64,000 nt of DNA from Amycolatopsis balhimycina FH 1894 (lineage in GTDB: Bacteria > Actinomycetota > Actinomycetes > Mycobacteriales > Pseudonocardiaceae), in NCBI RefSeq assembly GCF_000384295.1, contig NZ_KB913037.1, positions 6,350,594-6,414,593 of the forward strand, read 5' to 3'. Below, one piece after another: positions 16,729-25,674 of this stretch. A program made the position numbers and the translations under genes. Position 1 is the stretch's first letter. Each line of letters begins with the position of its first letter. Below the pieces are notes generated by a model. The model made no database searches and was not told the DNA's origin. It saw only the letters and a program-made list of their open reading frames with translations.

Positions 16729-18456
16729 GTGTCGAGGAAATGGGTGACAGCGGCCGCCGTCGCCGCGGCCGTGCTGGTCACGTCCGGGACCGCCGTCGCC
16801 GAGGACGGGCCCTCCGCCGGGCCCGTCCTGCCGGACGTGCCCGCCGACCAGGCCAAGAAACCCCAGCTGCTCACCGGGCAGGACGTCCAGCAGGCCGACG
16901 GCACCGTCGCCGACGTCGCCCTGAAGGTCCTCCGCGACGGCACCCTGTCCGTCACCGAGAAGGTCACCGTTCCCGGTGGCAAGCAGCTCACCTCCCGCGT
17001 CCCCCTCAAGGTCCCGGCGAGCGACGACCAGGACCGCGTCTTCCGGATCCGTGACGTCAAGACCGAAGGCGCCGCCACCAGCCAATTGACCGGCGACCAG
17101 CTCGTCCTCACCTTCTCCGGCGGCACCTCGGCCGTCACGTACACAGTGGACGGCGCCATCGCCGACCAGAGCGGCCGCCAGCAGGCCCGCTGGCAGGTCG
17201 GGAGCGGCTTCGACGCCCCGCTGGACAAGCTCACCGCGTCGTTCATCGCCCCGTCGCCCCAATTGTCCCCTGTGGACTGTTTCGCCGGGCCGCTCGGCTC
17301 GAGCCAGCGCTGCACCCTCGCCGAACTCGACCACACGGGCGTGGTCCGGCTCGAACAGAACGACGTCCGGCCCGGCGACCGCGTCGACCTGCTCGTCGGC
17401 CTGCCCGCGAACACCACCCCGGCCAACGCGAAGTTCGCCGGCATCGGCCTGCTCGCCACCGCCTTCGCGCTGACGCCGCTGACCGGAATCGTCTTCGCCC
17501 TCCTGCTCGCGTTCCTCGTCGCCGGCGGGATCTTCGTCTGGCGCCGCCGCAAGCAGGACGCCGGCGCGCTCCTCACCGCCACCGGCCCGGTCGAAGTCCT
17601 CCTGCGCGACGGCGACCGCGTCTTCTTCGCCAGCCCCGACGGCGTGCTGCCCGGCCAGGTCGGCACCGTCGTCGACGAGACCGTCGACGTCGTCGACATC
17701 AGCGCCACCGTGGTCGACCTGGCCGTCCGCAACTACCTCTGGCTCGCGGAAGTCCCGGGCCACGACTGGCAGATCGCCCGCCGCAACCCGCCGGACGAGC
17801 ACCTGCACGACTTCGAGCGTGCCGTCTGCGAAACCCTGCTGCCGGCGGGCACCGACAGCGTGCTGGTGTCGCAGCTGCGGGCCCGCGGCGGGCTCGACCT
17901 GCGCCGGATCAGCGACGCGATGTACGCCGACGTCGTCACCAAGCGCTGGTTCTCCCGGCGCCCGGACACCGCGCGCGGGCGGCTGACCTGGCTCGGTGCC
18001 GGGATCTTCGCGCTCGGGCTGGCCGCCACCGCCGTGCTCACCTTCACCGTCGGCGACGCGCTGCTCGGCGTCGCCGTCGCCCTCGCCGGGCTCGCCGTCG
18101 CCGCGGCGGCCGCGCTGCTGCCGTCCCGCACCGCGCGTGGCCGGGTGCTGGCCGGGCAGGTCCGCGGGCTGCTCGACTACCTGCACACCGCGAAAGCCGA
18201 CGACATCCCGCCCGCCGACCGCGAGCTGGTGTTCTCCCGCTCGCTGCCGTACGCGGTGGTCCTGGGCGACACCGAACGCTGGCTCGGCACGTTCGCCGGG
18301 CTCAACCCGGCGTCCGACGGCTCGGCCGGGCTGTACTGGTACGGCGGCATGGAAGCCGAGTCCGACCTGCGCCGGTTCGGCAGCCACTTCCCGTCCTTCC
18401 TGACCGCGCTCGACGGGCTGCTCACCGAGTCCGGCCGCGCCGCGGCGACCCGCTGA
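16729..18456 (+). CDS. DUF2207 predicted membrane protein (paralog 1)
   Basis: 575 residues, GTG start. Signal peptide about 1-27 (KWVTAAAVAAAVLV..TAVA), a beta-rich extracytoplasmic DUF2207 domain (AGGTSAVTYTVDGAI-like core), TM near residues 242-265 followed by WRRRKQ, then a cytosolic winged-helix-like part and a second TM pair about 425-460. It ends in WYGGMEAESDLRRFG. A sister gene follows after 2 nt, so they are surely co-transcribed. Enzymatic role unknown. The 105-bp gap to the divergent peptidase gene should hold both promoters. Confidence 0.82.
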   Translation: MSRKWVTAAAVAAAVLVTSGTAVAEDGPSAGPVLPDVPADQAKKPQLLTGQDVQQADGTVADVALKVLRDGTLSVTEKVTVPGGKQLTSRVPLKVPASDDQDRVFRIRDVKTEGAATSQLTGDQLVLTFSGGTSAVTYTVDGAIADQSGRQQARWQVGSGFDAPLDKLTASFIAPSPQLSPVDCFAGPLGSSQRCTLAELDHTGVVRLEQNDVRPGDRVDLLVGLPANTTPANAKFAGIGLLATAFALTPLTGIVFALLLAFLVAGGIFVWRRRKQDAGALLTATGPVEVLLRDGDRVFFASPDGVLPGQVGTVVDETVDVVDISATVVDLAVRNYLWLAEVPGHDWQIARRNPPDEHLHDFERAVCETLLPAGTDSVLVSQLRARGGLDLRRISDAMYADVVTKRWFSRRPDTARGRLTWLGAGIFALGLAATAVLTFTVGDALLGVAVALAGLAVAAAAALLPSRTARGRVLAGQVRGLLDYLHTAKADDIPPADRELVFSRSLPYAVVLGDTERWLGTFAGLNPASDGSAGLYWYGGMEAESDLRRFGSHFPSFLTALDGLLTESGRAAATR

Positions 18457-18458
18457 CC

Positions 18459-20075
18459 GTGTTCGCCGCGGCGGTACTCGCACTCTTCCTGGTCGCCGCG
18501 CCCGCGGACCAGCCGCCGCTGCCGACCGTGGCGCAGAGCGCCGAGATCCAGCTCAAGGTGCAGCGCGACGGCTCGTTGTCGGTCGCCGAAGCGATCTCGG
18601 TGCCGCAGGGCACGACCATGGACCGCCGCGTCGCGCTGCGGGTTCCGGCGCCGCACCACCGCGACCGCGTCTACGGCGTCCGCGACGTCGTGCTCGAAGG
18701 CAGCGGGACGGCGAACGTGGACAAGGACGCCTTCACCGTCCACCTCACCGCGGGCACGTCGATCATCCGGTACACAGTGGACGGTGCGGTCGCCGGGAGC
18801 CGGGTCACCTGGGAGCTGGCCGGCGGCTGGAGCACCGAGCTGAAGTTCGTCCGCGCGTCCTTCGCGGCGCCGAAGATCCCGACGGCCGTCGACTGCCTCG
18901 CCGGCCCGCCGGATTCGGACTTCTCGTGCGGGGCCGCGCAGATCGACCACGCCGGGCTGACCCGGTTCAACCAGCAGGACCTCGCCGCGGGGCAGCGGAT
19001 GACGGCGACCGTCGAGCTGCCCGCCGGCACCGTTCCCGACAACGCAGTCCTGGTCCCGGCCAAGACGGTCGCCGGCGCGTTCGTGCTCACCGCCCCGGTC
19101 GGCTGGGCCTGGGGAGCCTTCGGCGCGCTCCTGCTGGCAACGACCTCCTGGGTGCTCCTCGCCCGGAGGCGTCGCTTTCACGTGAAAGCGACGCCCCCAG
19201 GTGGGCACTTTCACGTGAAAGCGACGGGTGAGTTCGCGTCTCCGGAAGGTGTGCTGCCGGGCCACGTCGGTGTGCTCCTGCAAGGCTGCCCGGGGGCCGC
19301 CGACCTGGCCGCGACCGTGCTCGACCTCGCCGTCCGCAACTACCTCTGGGTGAGCGCCGAGGACGGCGGCTGGCGGCTGGCCCGCCGCAACCCGGTCGAC
19401 GAGCACCTGACGGCGTTCGAGCGGGCCGTCTTCGACGCGGTCGTTCCGGACGAGCCGGTGACTCTCGCCGAACTGCGGCGGCGGCACGTCGGCGTCGCAC
19501 CGGACGCGCTGTACGAGGACGCCGTCCGGCGCGGCTGGCTCGCGCGGCCGCCGGGCAAGCGCCTCGGCAAGCTGGGCCGCGCCGGGATCCGGGTCGTCTT
19601 CTACGGCCTCTTCCTGACCGTCCTGCTGGCGCTGACGGCCGGCTACGCCCAGCTCGGCGTGATCGTCGTGCTCGCCGGGGTCGCGGCCGCCGTCGCCTCG
19701 GCCGCTCTGCCCGCGCGGCGGCGGGCAGGCGCCGACGTGGCGCGGCGCCTGCGCGGCGTCGCGGAGAAGCTGGCGTCCGCCAAGCCGAAGGAGCTGACGA
19801 AGCCGCAGCGCGAACTGGTGTTCTCCCGGGGCCTGCCGTACGCGCTCGCTCTGGGCGAACTAGCGCCGTGGGTGGCCGCGTTCGGCTCACTCGATCACCC
19901 GCCGCCGGTGTACTGGCACGCCGGCGACGTCACCCCTGACCAGGCCGGATCCTTCGCGACGGCGCTCGCGGGCACCTTCGCCGCCGCGCGGCGCGGCCGC
20001 CTCCTCGACGCCGTCGGTCAGCACAGCCGTTCTCACCCGCCGGTCGGGACGCACGCGGGCGCCGACCCGTCGTAG
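18459..20075 (+). CDS. DUF2207 predicted membrane protein (paralog 2) with in-frame palindrome insert
   Basis: 538 residues, GTG start 2 nt after paralog 1. Signal peptide about 1-18, DUF2207 extracytoplasmic domain, TM at about 209-227 (WGAFGALLLATTSWVLL), cytosolic domain aligned with paralog 1 (SPEGVLPGHVGVL against SPDGVLPGQVGTV) and a C-terminal TM pair. Just after the TM and ARRRR, the protein contains FHVKAT twice, 11 residues apart; these are encoded by two copies of a DNA palindrome and replace the corresponding linker of paralog 1. The frame is kept, so the gene is probably intact. Confidence 0.82.
   Translation: MFAAAVLALFLVAAPADQPPLPTVAQSAEIQLKVQRDGSLSVAEAISVPQGTTMDRRVALRVPAPHHRDRVYGVRDVVLEGSGTANVDKDAFTVHLTAGTSIIRYTVDGAVAGSRVTWELAGGWSTELKFVRASFAAPKIPTAVDCLAGPPDSDFSCGAAQIDHAGLTRFNQQDLAAGQRMTATVELPAGTVPDNAVLVPAKTVAGAFVLTAPVGWAWGAFGALLLATTSWVLLARRRRFHVKATPPGGHFHVKATGEFASPEGVLPGHVGVLLQGCPGAADLAATVLDLAVRNYLWVSAEDGGWRLARRNPVDEHLTAFERAVFDAVVPDEPVTLAELRRRHVGVAPDALYEDAVRRGWLARPPGKRLGKLGRAGIRVVFYGLFLTVLLALTAGYAQLGVIVVLAGVAAAVASAALPARRRAGADVARRLRGVAEKLASAKPKELTKPQRELVFSRGLPYALALGELAPWVAAFGSLDHPPPVYWHAGDVTPDQAGSFATALAGTFAAARRGRLLDAVGQHSRSHPPVGTHAGADPS
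19168..19226. repeat. Two palindromic elements inside the DUF2207 coding sequence
   Basis: 19168-19195 is a 28-bp perfect palindrome centred on TTTCACGTGAAA; a second copy of the core (CTTTCACGTGAAAG) is at 19208-19221. The direct repeat CTTTCACGTGAAAGCGACG begins at 19175 and 19208, 33 bp apart. The block lies in the linker after a TM helix and is translated in frame. Confidence 0.9.
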
Positions 20076-20084
20076 GGTGGGGCC

Positions 20085-21377
20085 ATGGCCGATCCCGAGC
20101 TCGTCCGATACACCCTCGACAACGGTCTGCGCGTGGTTCTCGCCCCCGACGCGACCGCGCCGGTGGTCGGCGTCAGCGTGCACTACGACGTGGGTTTCCG
20201 TTCCGAGCCGGAGGGGCGCACCGGTTTCGCCCATCTCTTCGAGCACCTGATGTTCCAGGGCTCCGAGAGCCTGGAGAAACTCGCGCACTTCCGGCACGTG
20301 CAGTCCAGCGGCGGGACCTTCAACGGGTCCACGCACCCGGACTACACCGACTACTTCGAGGTGCTCCCGAGCGCGGCACTCGAGCGAGCACTGTTCCTCG
20401 AAGCCGACCGGATGCGCGCGCCCAAGCTGACGGCGGAGAACCTGGCGAACCAGATCGACGTCGTCAAGGAGGAGATCCGGCTCAACGTGCTGAACCGGCC
20501 GTACGGCGGGTTCCCGTGGATCACCCTGCCGCCGGTGCTGTACTCGACGTTCCCCAACGCGCACAACGGTTACGGCGGCTTCGAGGACCTCGAAAGCGCC
20601 ACGGTCGAGGACTGCGCGGCGTTCTTCGACACCTACTACTCCCCGGCGAACGCCGTGCTCACGGTGGCGGGTGACTTCGAGGTGGACAACGCCAAGAAGC
20701 TGATCGAAGACAACTTCGGCGACGTCCCGCACCGGCCGGCGCCGCAGCGGCCGTCCTTCGCCGAGCCGCTGCCGACCACCGAGCTGCGCGGCGAGATCGA
20801 AGACGCGCACGCCCCGCTGCCCGCGCTCGGCATCGGCTACCGGATGCCGGACCCGATCAACGACGTCGACGGCTACCTGGCGTACCTGGTGCTGGCCGGG
20901 GTGCTCACCGACGGCGACGGTTCCCGGCTGCAGCAGCGGCTCGTGCACCGCGAACCCCTGGTCGTCGACATCGGCGCCGGCGCCGGGTTGTTCGGGCCGT
21001 TCGAGGCCCGCGACCCCGACACGTTCACCATCACCCTGATCCACCCGCACGAGGTGCCCCGCGAACGCGTGCTCGCCGCGCTGGACGACGAGCTGGAGAA
21101 GCTCGCCGAGAACCCGCCGAGCGAGGAGGAGCTGCGCAAGGTCACCGCCCGCTGGACGGCGAGCCTGCACTCCGAGCACGACAGGCTGGTGTCCCGGACG
21201 CTGGCCCTCGGCTCGTTCGAACTGCTCTACGGCGACGCGTCGCTGGTGTACAAGCTCGCGGACCGCATGTCCGCCGTCACCTCGGAAGCCGTTTCGGCGG
21301 CGGCGAAGGCGCTGCGCCCGGACGCGCGCGCCGTGCTGGTGGTCAAGCCCGCTTCGGAAGGGAACAACGAGCAGTGA
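20085..21377 (+). CDS. M16-family zinc peptidase, active subunit
   Basis: 430 residues. The inverted zinc motif HLFEH is at residues 50-54 (His50, Glu53, His54), and the distal Glu is in NQIDVVKEEIRLN. Typical M16B architecture of two alpha/beta halves. Starts at ATG 20085, 9 nt after the DUF2207 gene. It overlaps the next gene (also M16-like but without the zinc site) by 4 nt (GTGA), so this looks like a heterodimeric clamshell peptidase of the processing-peptidase type, where one subunit cuts and the other helps bind. No signal peptide, so probably cytosolic. Substrate unknown. Confidence 0.92.
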   Translation: MADPELVRYTLDNGLRVVLAPDATAPVVGVSVHYDVGFRSEPEGRTGFAHLFEHLMFQGSESLEKLAHFRHVQSSGGTFNGSTHPDYTDYFEVLPSAALERALFLEADRMRAPKLTAENLANQIDVVKEEIRLNVLNRPYGGFPWITLPPVLYSTFPNAHNGYGGFEDLESATVEDCAAFFDTYYSPANAVLTVAGDFEVDNAKKLIEDNFGDVPHRPAPQRPSFAEPLPTTELRGEIEDAHAPLPALGIGYRMPDPINDVDGYLAYLVLAGVLTDGDGSRLQQRLVHREPLVVDIGAGAGLFGPFEARDPDTFTITLIHPHEVPRERVLAALDDELEKLAENPPSEEELRKVTARWTASLHSEHDRLVSRTLALGSFELLYGDASLVYKLADRMSAVTSEAVSAAAKALRPDARAVLVVKPASEGNNEQ

Positions 21378-22753
21378 CTTCTGCAACGCACCGCAGCGCC
21401 GAGGAGATCGGCCGCACCGCGCGGGGTCCGCGGCCGCTGCCGCCGCTCGGTGAGCAGCGGGCCGCCACCGATCTGTCCCATGTGGACACCCAGCTTGCGA
21501 ACGGCCTGCGCGTGGTGGCCGTGCGCAAGGCGACCGTGCCGCTGGTCGAGGCGCGGCTGTGGATCCCGTTCGCGGGCGACGACGCGCTGCACCCGGCGAT
21601 CGCCGAGGTCCTCGCCGAGACGATCCTGACCGGCACCGCGCGCCGCAACCGCATCGAGATCGACACCGAGCTGGCGCTCATCGGCGGCGACATCGGCGCC
21701 GGCGTCGACCCGGAACGCCTGGTGCTGACCGGGTCCGCGCTGGCCGACAAGCTGCCGACGTTCCTCGACGTCCTCGGCGACGTCCTCACCGGAGCGACGT
21801 ACGCCGACGAGGAGATCGCCCGCGAAAAGGAACGGCTGGTCGAGCGGATCGCCGTCTCGCGGACCCAGCCGCGCACGATCGCGCGCGAGGCCCTGCAGAA
21901 GCACCGCTACGGCGACCACCCGGTGACGCGCGAAGTCCCGAAGGCCGAAGACGTCGCCGTCGTGACGCCGGACCAGGTCCGCGCGCTGCACCAGGCGTCG
22001 GTGCTGCCGCGCGGCGCGGTGCTGGTGCTCGTGGGCGACCTCGACCCGGCCGGCGTGCTCGACGACCTGGAGAAGGTGCTCGGCGGCTGGGCGTCGGACC
22101 GCTCCGCCGTCCGGTTGCCGCCGCTGCCGGAGCTGACCGGGCCGAGCGTGCTGCTGGTGCCGCGGGCCGGCGCGGTGCAGTCGCAGATCCGGCTGTCGGC
22201 GGAGACCGTGCCGCGCACCGACCCGGGTTACGCCGCGCTGCAGCTGGCGAACCTGGCCTACGGCGGGTACTTCTCGTCGCGGCTGGTGGAGAACATCCGC
22301 GAGAACAAGGGGTACACGTACTCCGCGCACTCCGGCTTCGAGTTCACCGACGGCACGGCGGTGGTCAACGTCGACGCGGACACGGCCACCGACGCGACGG
22401 CGCCGGCGCTGCTGGAGACTCGCTACGAACTGGGCCGGCTGGGCCAGGTCCCGCCGTCGGGCGACGAGCTGGAGTCGGTGCGGCAGTACGCGATCGGCTC
22501 GCTGCTGACCTCGACGTCGTCGCAGGCCGGGCTGGCCGGGCAGGTGCTGGCGCTGGCCTCGACGGGGCTGGGCCTGGAGTGGCTGATCGAGCACCCGGCG
22601 CGGGTGGCCGCGGTGACGGCCGAGGAGGTCGCGGAAGCGGCGTTGAAGTACTTCGCGCCCAAGCGGTTCACGGGCGTGGTGGTCGGTGACGCGGCCGTCC
22701 TGGAGCACAAGTTGCTGGCCCTCGGCGACGTCGTCGTGGGCGAGCCGGCCTGA
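21374..22753 (+). CDS. M16-family peptidase-like subunit lacking the zinc motif
   Basis: 459 residues, GTG start overlapping the previous stop. The fold is that of M16 proteins, but where the partner has HLFEH this one reads DALHPAIAEVL, with no HxxEH, so it should not bind zinc. It keeps the C-terminal RLVENIRENKGYTYSAHSGFE-like region, whose Arg and Tyr contact substrate in active pairs. The first 30 residues are a Pro/Arg-rich lead. Stop and start of the next gene (nudC) overlap by 1 nt. Probably the non-catalytic half of a two-gene peptidase. Confidence 0.9.
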   Translation: MTSATHRSAEEIGRTARGPRPLPPLGEQRAATDLSHVDTQLANGLRVVAVRKATVPLVEARLWIPFAGDDALHPAIAEVLAETILTGTARRNRIEIDTELALIGGDIGAGVDPERLVLTGSALADKLPTFLDVLGDVLTGATYADEEIAREKERLVERIAVSRTQPRTIAREALQKHRYGDHPVTREVPKAEDVAVVTPDQVRALHQASVLPRGAVLVLVGDLDPAGVLDDLEKVLGGWASDRSAVRLPPLPELTGPSVLLVPRAGAVQSQIRLSAETVPRTDPGYAALQLANLAYGGYFSSRLVENIRENKGYTYSAHSGFEFTDGTAVVNVDADTATDATAPALLETRYELGRLGQVPPSGDELESVRQYAIGSLLTSTSSQAGLAGQVLALASTGLGLEWLIEHPARVAAVTAEEVAEAALKYFAPKRFTGVVVGDAAVLEHKLLALGDVVVGEPA

Positions 22754-23772
22754 TGTCCGTCCCGTTCACCCTCGGTGCCCTGCCGACGTTGTCCCGGTCC
22801 ACAGTGGACCGTCAGGAAGGCTTGCGCACCAATCCCTCGCGACTGACGTCGCGGTGGGCCGACGCCCGGGTCGTCCTCCTGGACGACACCGGGCGCACAC
22901 CGGTCGTCGAAGGCTCGTCGACGCTGGCGTTCCGGAAGGCGGTCGATTTCGGGACCGCGCCGCCGCCCGACGCGGTGTTCCTGGGCGAGTGGCAGGACGT
23001 CGACTACTGGTCGCTGCCGGGTGGGCCGTCCGGCGAGGCCGACACGGTGAAGATGGCGGGCAGCTGGGGCTTCGTGGAGGAGGTCCCGCGCGCGGACGGC
23101 GAGGTCTGGGTCGAGCTGCGCGGGTACGGCGACCTTCTGGACGACACGTCGGCCGGCCTCTTCACCACGGCGCAGGCGTTGCGCTTCTGGCGTCGCCAGT
23201 CGAAGTTCTGCACGCGCTGCGGCCACCCGACGGAGCTGACCCAGTTCGGCTGGGCGAGCAAGTGCACGAACGACGGACGCGAGGAGTACCCGCGCACGGA
23301 CCCGGCGGTGATCTGCCTGGTCCACTCGCTGGAGGGCACGAACGGCTCGCACGTCCTGCTGGCCCGCCAGCCGATCTGGCCGGCCGGGCGGTACTCGGTG
23401 CTGGCCGGGTTCGTCGAGGCGGGGGAGTCGCTGGAGGCTTGCGTGGTCCGCGAGATCCGCGAGGAGGTGGGGGCGGCCGTTTCGGACGTCCGGTACCTCG
23501 GGAGTCAGCCGTGGCCGTTCCCGCGGTCGATCATGCTGGGCTTCACGGCGCGGGCGGACCGTTCTGCTCCTTTGGTTCCCGCCGACGGGGAGATCGAAGA
23601 GGCGCTGTGGGTGTCGCGGGCGGAGGTTCGGGAGGCGTTCTCGAACAGCTCGCGGCGGGGCGAGGGCGCGCGGCCGACGCCGATCGCGGACGGCGCGGCG
23701 GAGATCATCCTGCCGGGGAACTCGTCGATCGCCCGCGTGATGCTCAAAGCCTGGGCGGACGCGGAGGAGTAG
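22753..23772 (+). CDS. nudC: NAD+ diphosphatase NudC (Nudix; NAD-decapping type)
   Basis: 339 residues. A variable N-terminal domain, then a zinc site beginning CTRCGHP with a further SKCTND, then the Nudix box GFVEAGESLEACVVREIREE with VGA, and the SQPWPFPRS motif that marks NAD(H) pyrophosphatases. It should split NAD(H) into NMN(H) and AMP; relatives also remove NAD caps from RNA. The fourth usual zinc Cys is replaced in the NDGREEYPR segment, where other actinobacterial NudC proteins vary too. Translationally linked to the M16 pair. Confidence 0.93.
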   Translation: MSVPFTLGALPTLSRSTVDRQEGLRTNPSRLTSRWADARVVLLDDTGRTPVVEGSSTLAFRKAVDFGTAPPPDAVFLGEWQDVDYWSLPGGPSGEADTVKMAGSWGFVEEVPRADGEVWVELRGYGDLLDDTSAGLFTTAQALRFWRRQSKFCTRCGHPTELTQFGWASKCTNDGREEYPRTDPAVICLVHSLEGTNGSHVLLARQPIWPAGRYSVLAGFVEAGESLEACVVREIREEVGAAVSDVRYLGSQPWPFPRSIMLGFTARADRSAPLVPADGEIEEALWVSRAEVREAFSNSSRRGEGARPTPIADGAAEIILPGNSSIARVMLKAWADAEE

Positions 23773-24222
23773 TCACGGCCAGAACGGCTCTGCCCCCTTC
23801 GCCGCCTCGGCGATAACTCGCCCATCCAGGCGGATGGTGGTCCGCTCGATTCCTACCTTCCGCCACTCGACGGCGAATTCGAACGCCTCCGACGGCAGCG
23901 GTGCCAGCCACAGCTGCCGCTCGCCCCGGTAGGACCGGTCGTTGCTCGAGGCGCCGCCGCCGAGCTCCACCAGCGAGCCCCGGTCGACGCGGAACTGCAA
24001 GCTCGCGTCGGCCGGGCCCGGGAGCCCGCCCGCGAGGACCATGTCGATGCCGGCCCACGTCGAGTCATCCCAAGAGCCGCGGCGAACCGCCAGGTGCAGC
24101 GTCAGGCTGCAGCCCGCCGGATACGCGACCACGTGTTGCAGCGCGATCACGGCGAGTTCACTCCGGGCCACGAACCGCGCGATCGGCACCGGGCAGCCCA
24201 GGATTTCGGCGGTCGGGTCCAT
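23773..24222 (-). CDS. Conserved actinobacterial protein of unknown function
   Basis: 149 residues with no signal peptide or TM helix. Mostly beta-rich, with LTLHLAVRRGSWDDSTW, LQFRVDRGS and FEFAVEWRKVGIERT, and an acidic-aromatic end (AAKGAEPFWP). I recall similar short proteins in streptomycetes, annotated only as hypothetical. It converges on nudC with no gap between stop codons. No catalytic motif is visible. The 211 bp upstream separate it from the divergent ROK regulator. Confidence 0.65.
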   Translation of the reverse strand: MDPTAEILGCPVPIARFVARSELAVIALQHVVAYPAGCSLTLHLAVRRGSWDDSTWAGIDMVLAGGLPGPADASLQFRVDRGSLVELGGGASSNDRSYRGERQLWLAPLPSEAFEFAVEWRKVGIERTTIRLDGRVIAEAAKGAEPFWP

Positions 24223-24357
24223 CCTTCCAGCATCCTCGCCACGGCAACTCGATAACCCCTGACCAGGCCCGGGACCACCGGCGCAAGTCGTTCACCGGTG
24301 TTACGGCCGGATGGCCTACCACCGCCCCAAGCGTTACCCGGCCGTTTCTCAGGCCCG

Positions 24358-24386
24358 TTGACGGCTGTGCCCCGGCTCACTACAGT
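24358..24386 (+). promoter_or_regulatory. Sigma-70-type promoter of the ROK regulator gene
   Basis: TTGACG at 24358-24363 and TACAGT at 24381-24386 with a 17-bp spacer, an excellent fit to the housekeeping actinobacterial promoter. Transcription would start near 24393, about 40 nt before the GTG start at 24434. Confidence 0.65.
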
Positions 24387-24399
24387 CCCCGGAAACCGT

Positions 24400-24428
24400 C
24401 TGTAAAGTATCCTAATTAAGTCCGGAGG
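24400..24428 (+). promoter_or_regulatory. AT-rich leader: possible ROK operator plus ribosome binding site
   Basis: TAAAGTATCCTAATTAAG (24402-24419) is unusually AT-rich and lies just downstream of the predicted transcription start, a good place for an autoregulatory operator; AAAGTATCCTAA resembles half of known ROK-type sites with TTCCTAA arms, but no clean dyad is seen. GGAGGG at 24424-24429 is the Shine-Dalgarno site for the GTG at 24434. Confidence 0.4.
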
Positions 24429-24433
24429 GACGA

Positions 24434-25651
24434 GTGCGAGCCGGTAGCCCGCGGATGCTGCGCGAGATCAACGATCGCGCCGCGATCGAGGTCCTTCTCC
24501 GCGAGGGACCCCTCACGCGTGCCGAACTCGAGCTCGCCATCGGGCTCTCCAAGCCCGCCACCGCACAGCTCCTCACCCGGCTCGAGCTGGACGACCTCGT
24601 CGTGAAAGCCGGCGTCCGGGGTGGTGGCCGGGGGCCGCGGGCCCAGCTCTGGGCGGCCAACGGCAGCCTCGCCTTCGTCGCCGCCGTGGACCTCACTCCG
24701 CACGTCGCCGACTTCGTCGTCGCGGACGTCGCCGGCGTCGTGCTCGCCGAGTACCGGACTCCGCTGCCCGTCCACGAAGGCGCCGACGTCGTCGGGACCT
24801 TCGGGGACGCCCTCAACCACGTCACCGCGGAAGCGGGGATCACCCGGAACCAGCTGGCCCACGTGGTGATCGGCGCGCAGGGGGCGTTCGATCCGCGGAC
24901 CGGCCTGCTCTCCTCGGCGCCGCACATCCCCGGCTGGCTCGGCTTCGACGTCCCGCAGAAGCTCAGCGACGACCTCGGCGTCGACGTCCTCATCGAGAAC
25001 GACGTCAACCTCGTCGCCGTCGAGGAGATGACCGCCGGGATGGCCCAGGACGTCGACGACTTCGTCATGGTCTGGCTGTCCGAAGGCGTCGGTGGCGCTG
25101 TCGTCATCGGACGGCGGCTGCTGCGTGGCGCGACCGGCGGTGGCGGTGAGATCGACTGGATGCGGGTGCCCGATCCGGTCACAGTGGACACCGGTGACGT
25201 CTGGCCCGTGGCCGGCGCCCGGTTCGGCAACCTCGTCGACTCCCCGGCCATCTGCCGCCTCGCCGCCGCCCACGGCATCGAAGCCGAAACCGCCTGGGAA
25301 GCCGTGGAGAAAACCGGCCGCGATCACCCCTTCCTCGACGACCTCGCCAAGCGGGTCGCGGGCGGCGTCGCCAACCTCGTCGCGGTCGCCGACCCGCAGC
25401 TCGTGCTCCTCTGCGGTGACACCAGCCGCGCCGGCGGCGAGGACTTCGCCGCCCTGGTGCAGGAAAAGCTGCACGAACTGGTCCTGCCGCGCACCCCCGT
25501 CGGCTGCGCTTCCGTGCAGGGCAACGCCGTCCGCGCCGGTGCGCTGCAGTCCGCGCTGGCCACCACCCGAGTCGACGTCTTCGGCGTCGTCACCCCCACG
25601 CTCCTCGGGTCGCAGACCCGAGGACGAAAGCACCCGTCCCCGACCGAGTAG
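24434..25651 (+). CDS. ROK-family transcriptional regulator of the sugar operon
   Basis: 405 residues, GTG start with a strong Shine-Dalgarno site. N-terminal winged helix about residues 10-65 (VLLREGPLTRAELELAIGLSKPATAQLL), then the ROK/ASKHA sugar-binding fold, with IENDVNLVAVEEM and GVGGAVVIGRRLLRG. The CxCGxxGC zinc cluster usual in ROK proteins is missing, as is the conserved His before it; the equivalent stretch reads GGGGEIDWMRVPDPV. Located directly upstream of an ABC importer, GH4 hydrolase and GlcNAc-type kinase, so it most likely represses that operon until an amino-sugar or phospho-sugar binds. Confidence 0.85.
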   Translation: MRAGSPRMLREINDRAAIEVLLREGPLTRAELELAIGLSKPATAQLLTRLELDDLVVKAGVRGGGRGPRAQLWAANGSLAFVAAVDLTPHVADFVVADVAGVVLAEYRTPLPVHEGADVVGTFGDALNHVTAEAGITRNQLAHVVIGAQGAFDPRTGLLSSAPHIPGWLGFDVPQKLSDDLGVDVLIENDVNLVAVEEMTAGMAQDVDDFVMVWLSEGVGGAVVIGRRLLRGATGGGGEIDWMRVPDPVTVDTGDVWPVAGARFGNLVDSPAICRLAAAHGIEAETAWEAVEKTGRDHPFLDDLAKRVAGGVANLVAVADPQLVLLCGDTSRAGGEDFAALVQEKLHELVLPRTPVGCASVQGNAVRAGALQSALATTRVDVFGVVTPTLLGSQTRGRKHPSPTE

Positions 25652-25674
25652 CCCAACCGATGAGGAGGAGGGCC

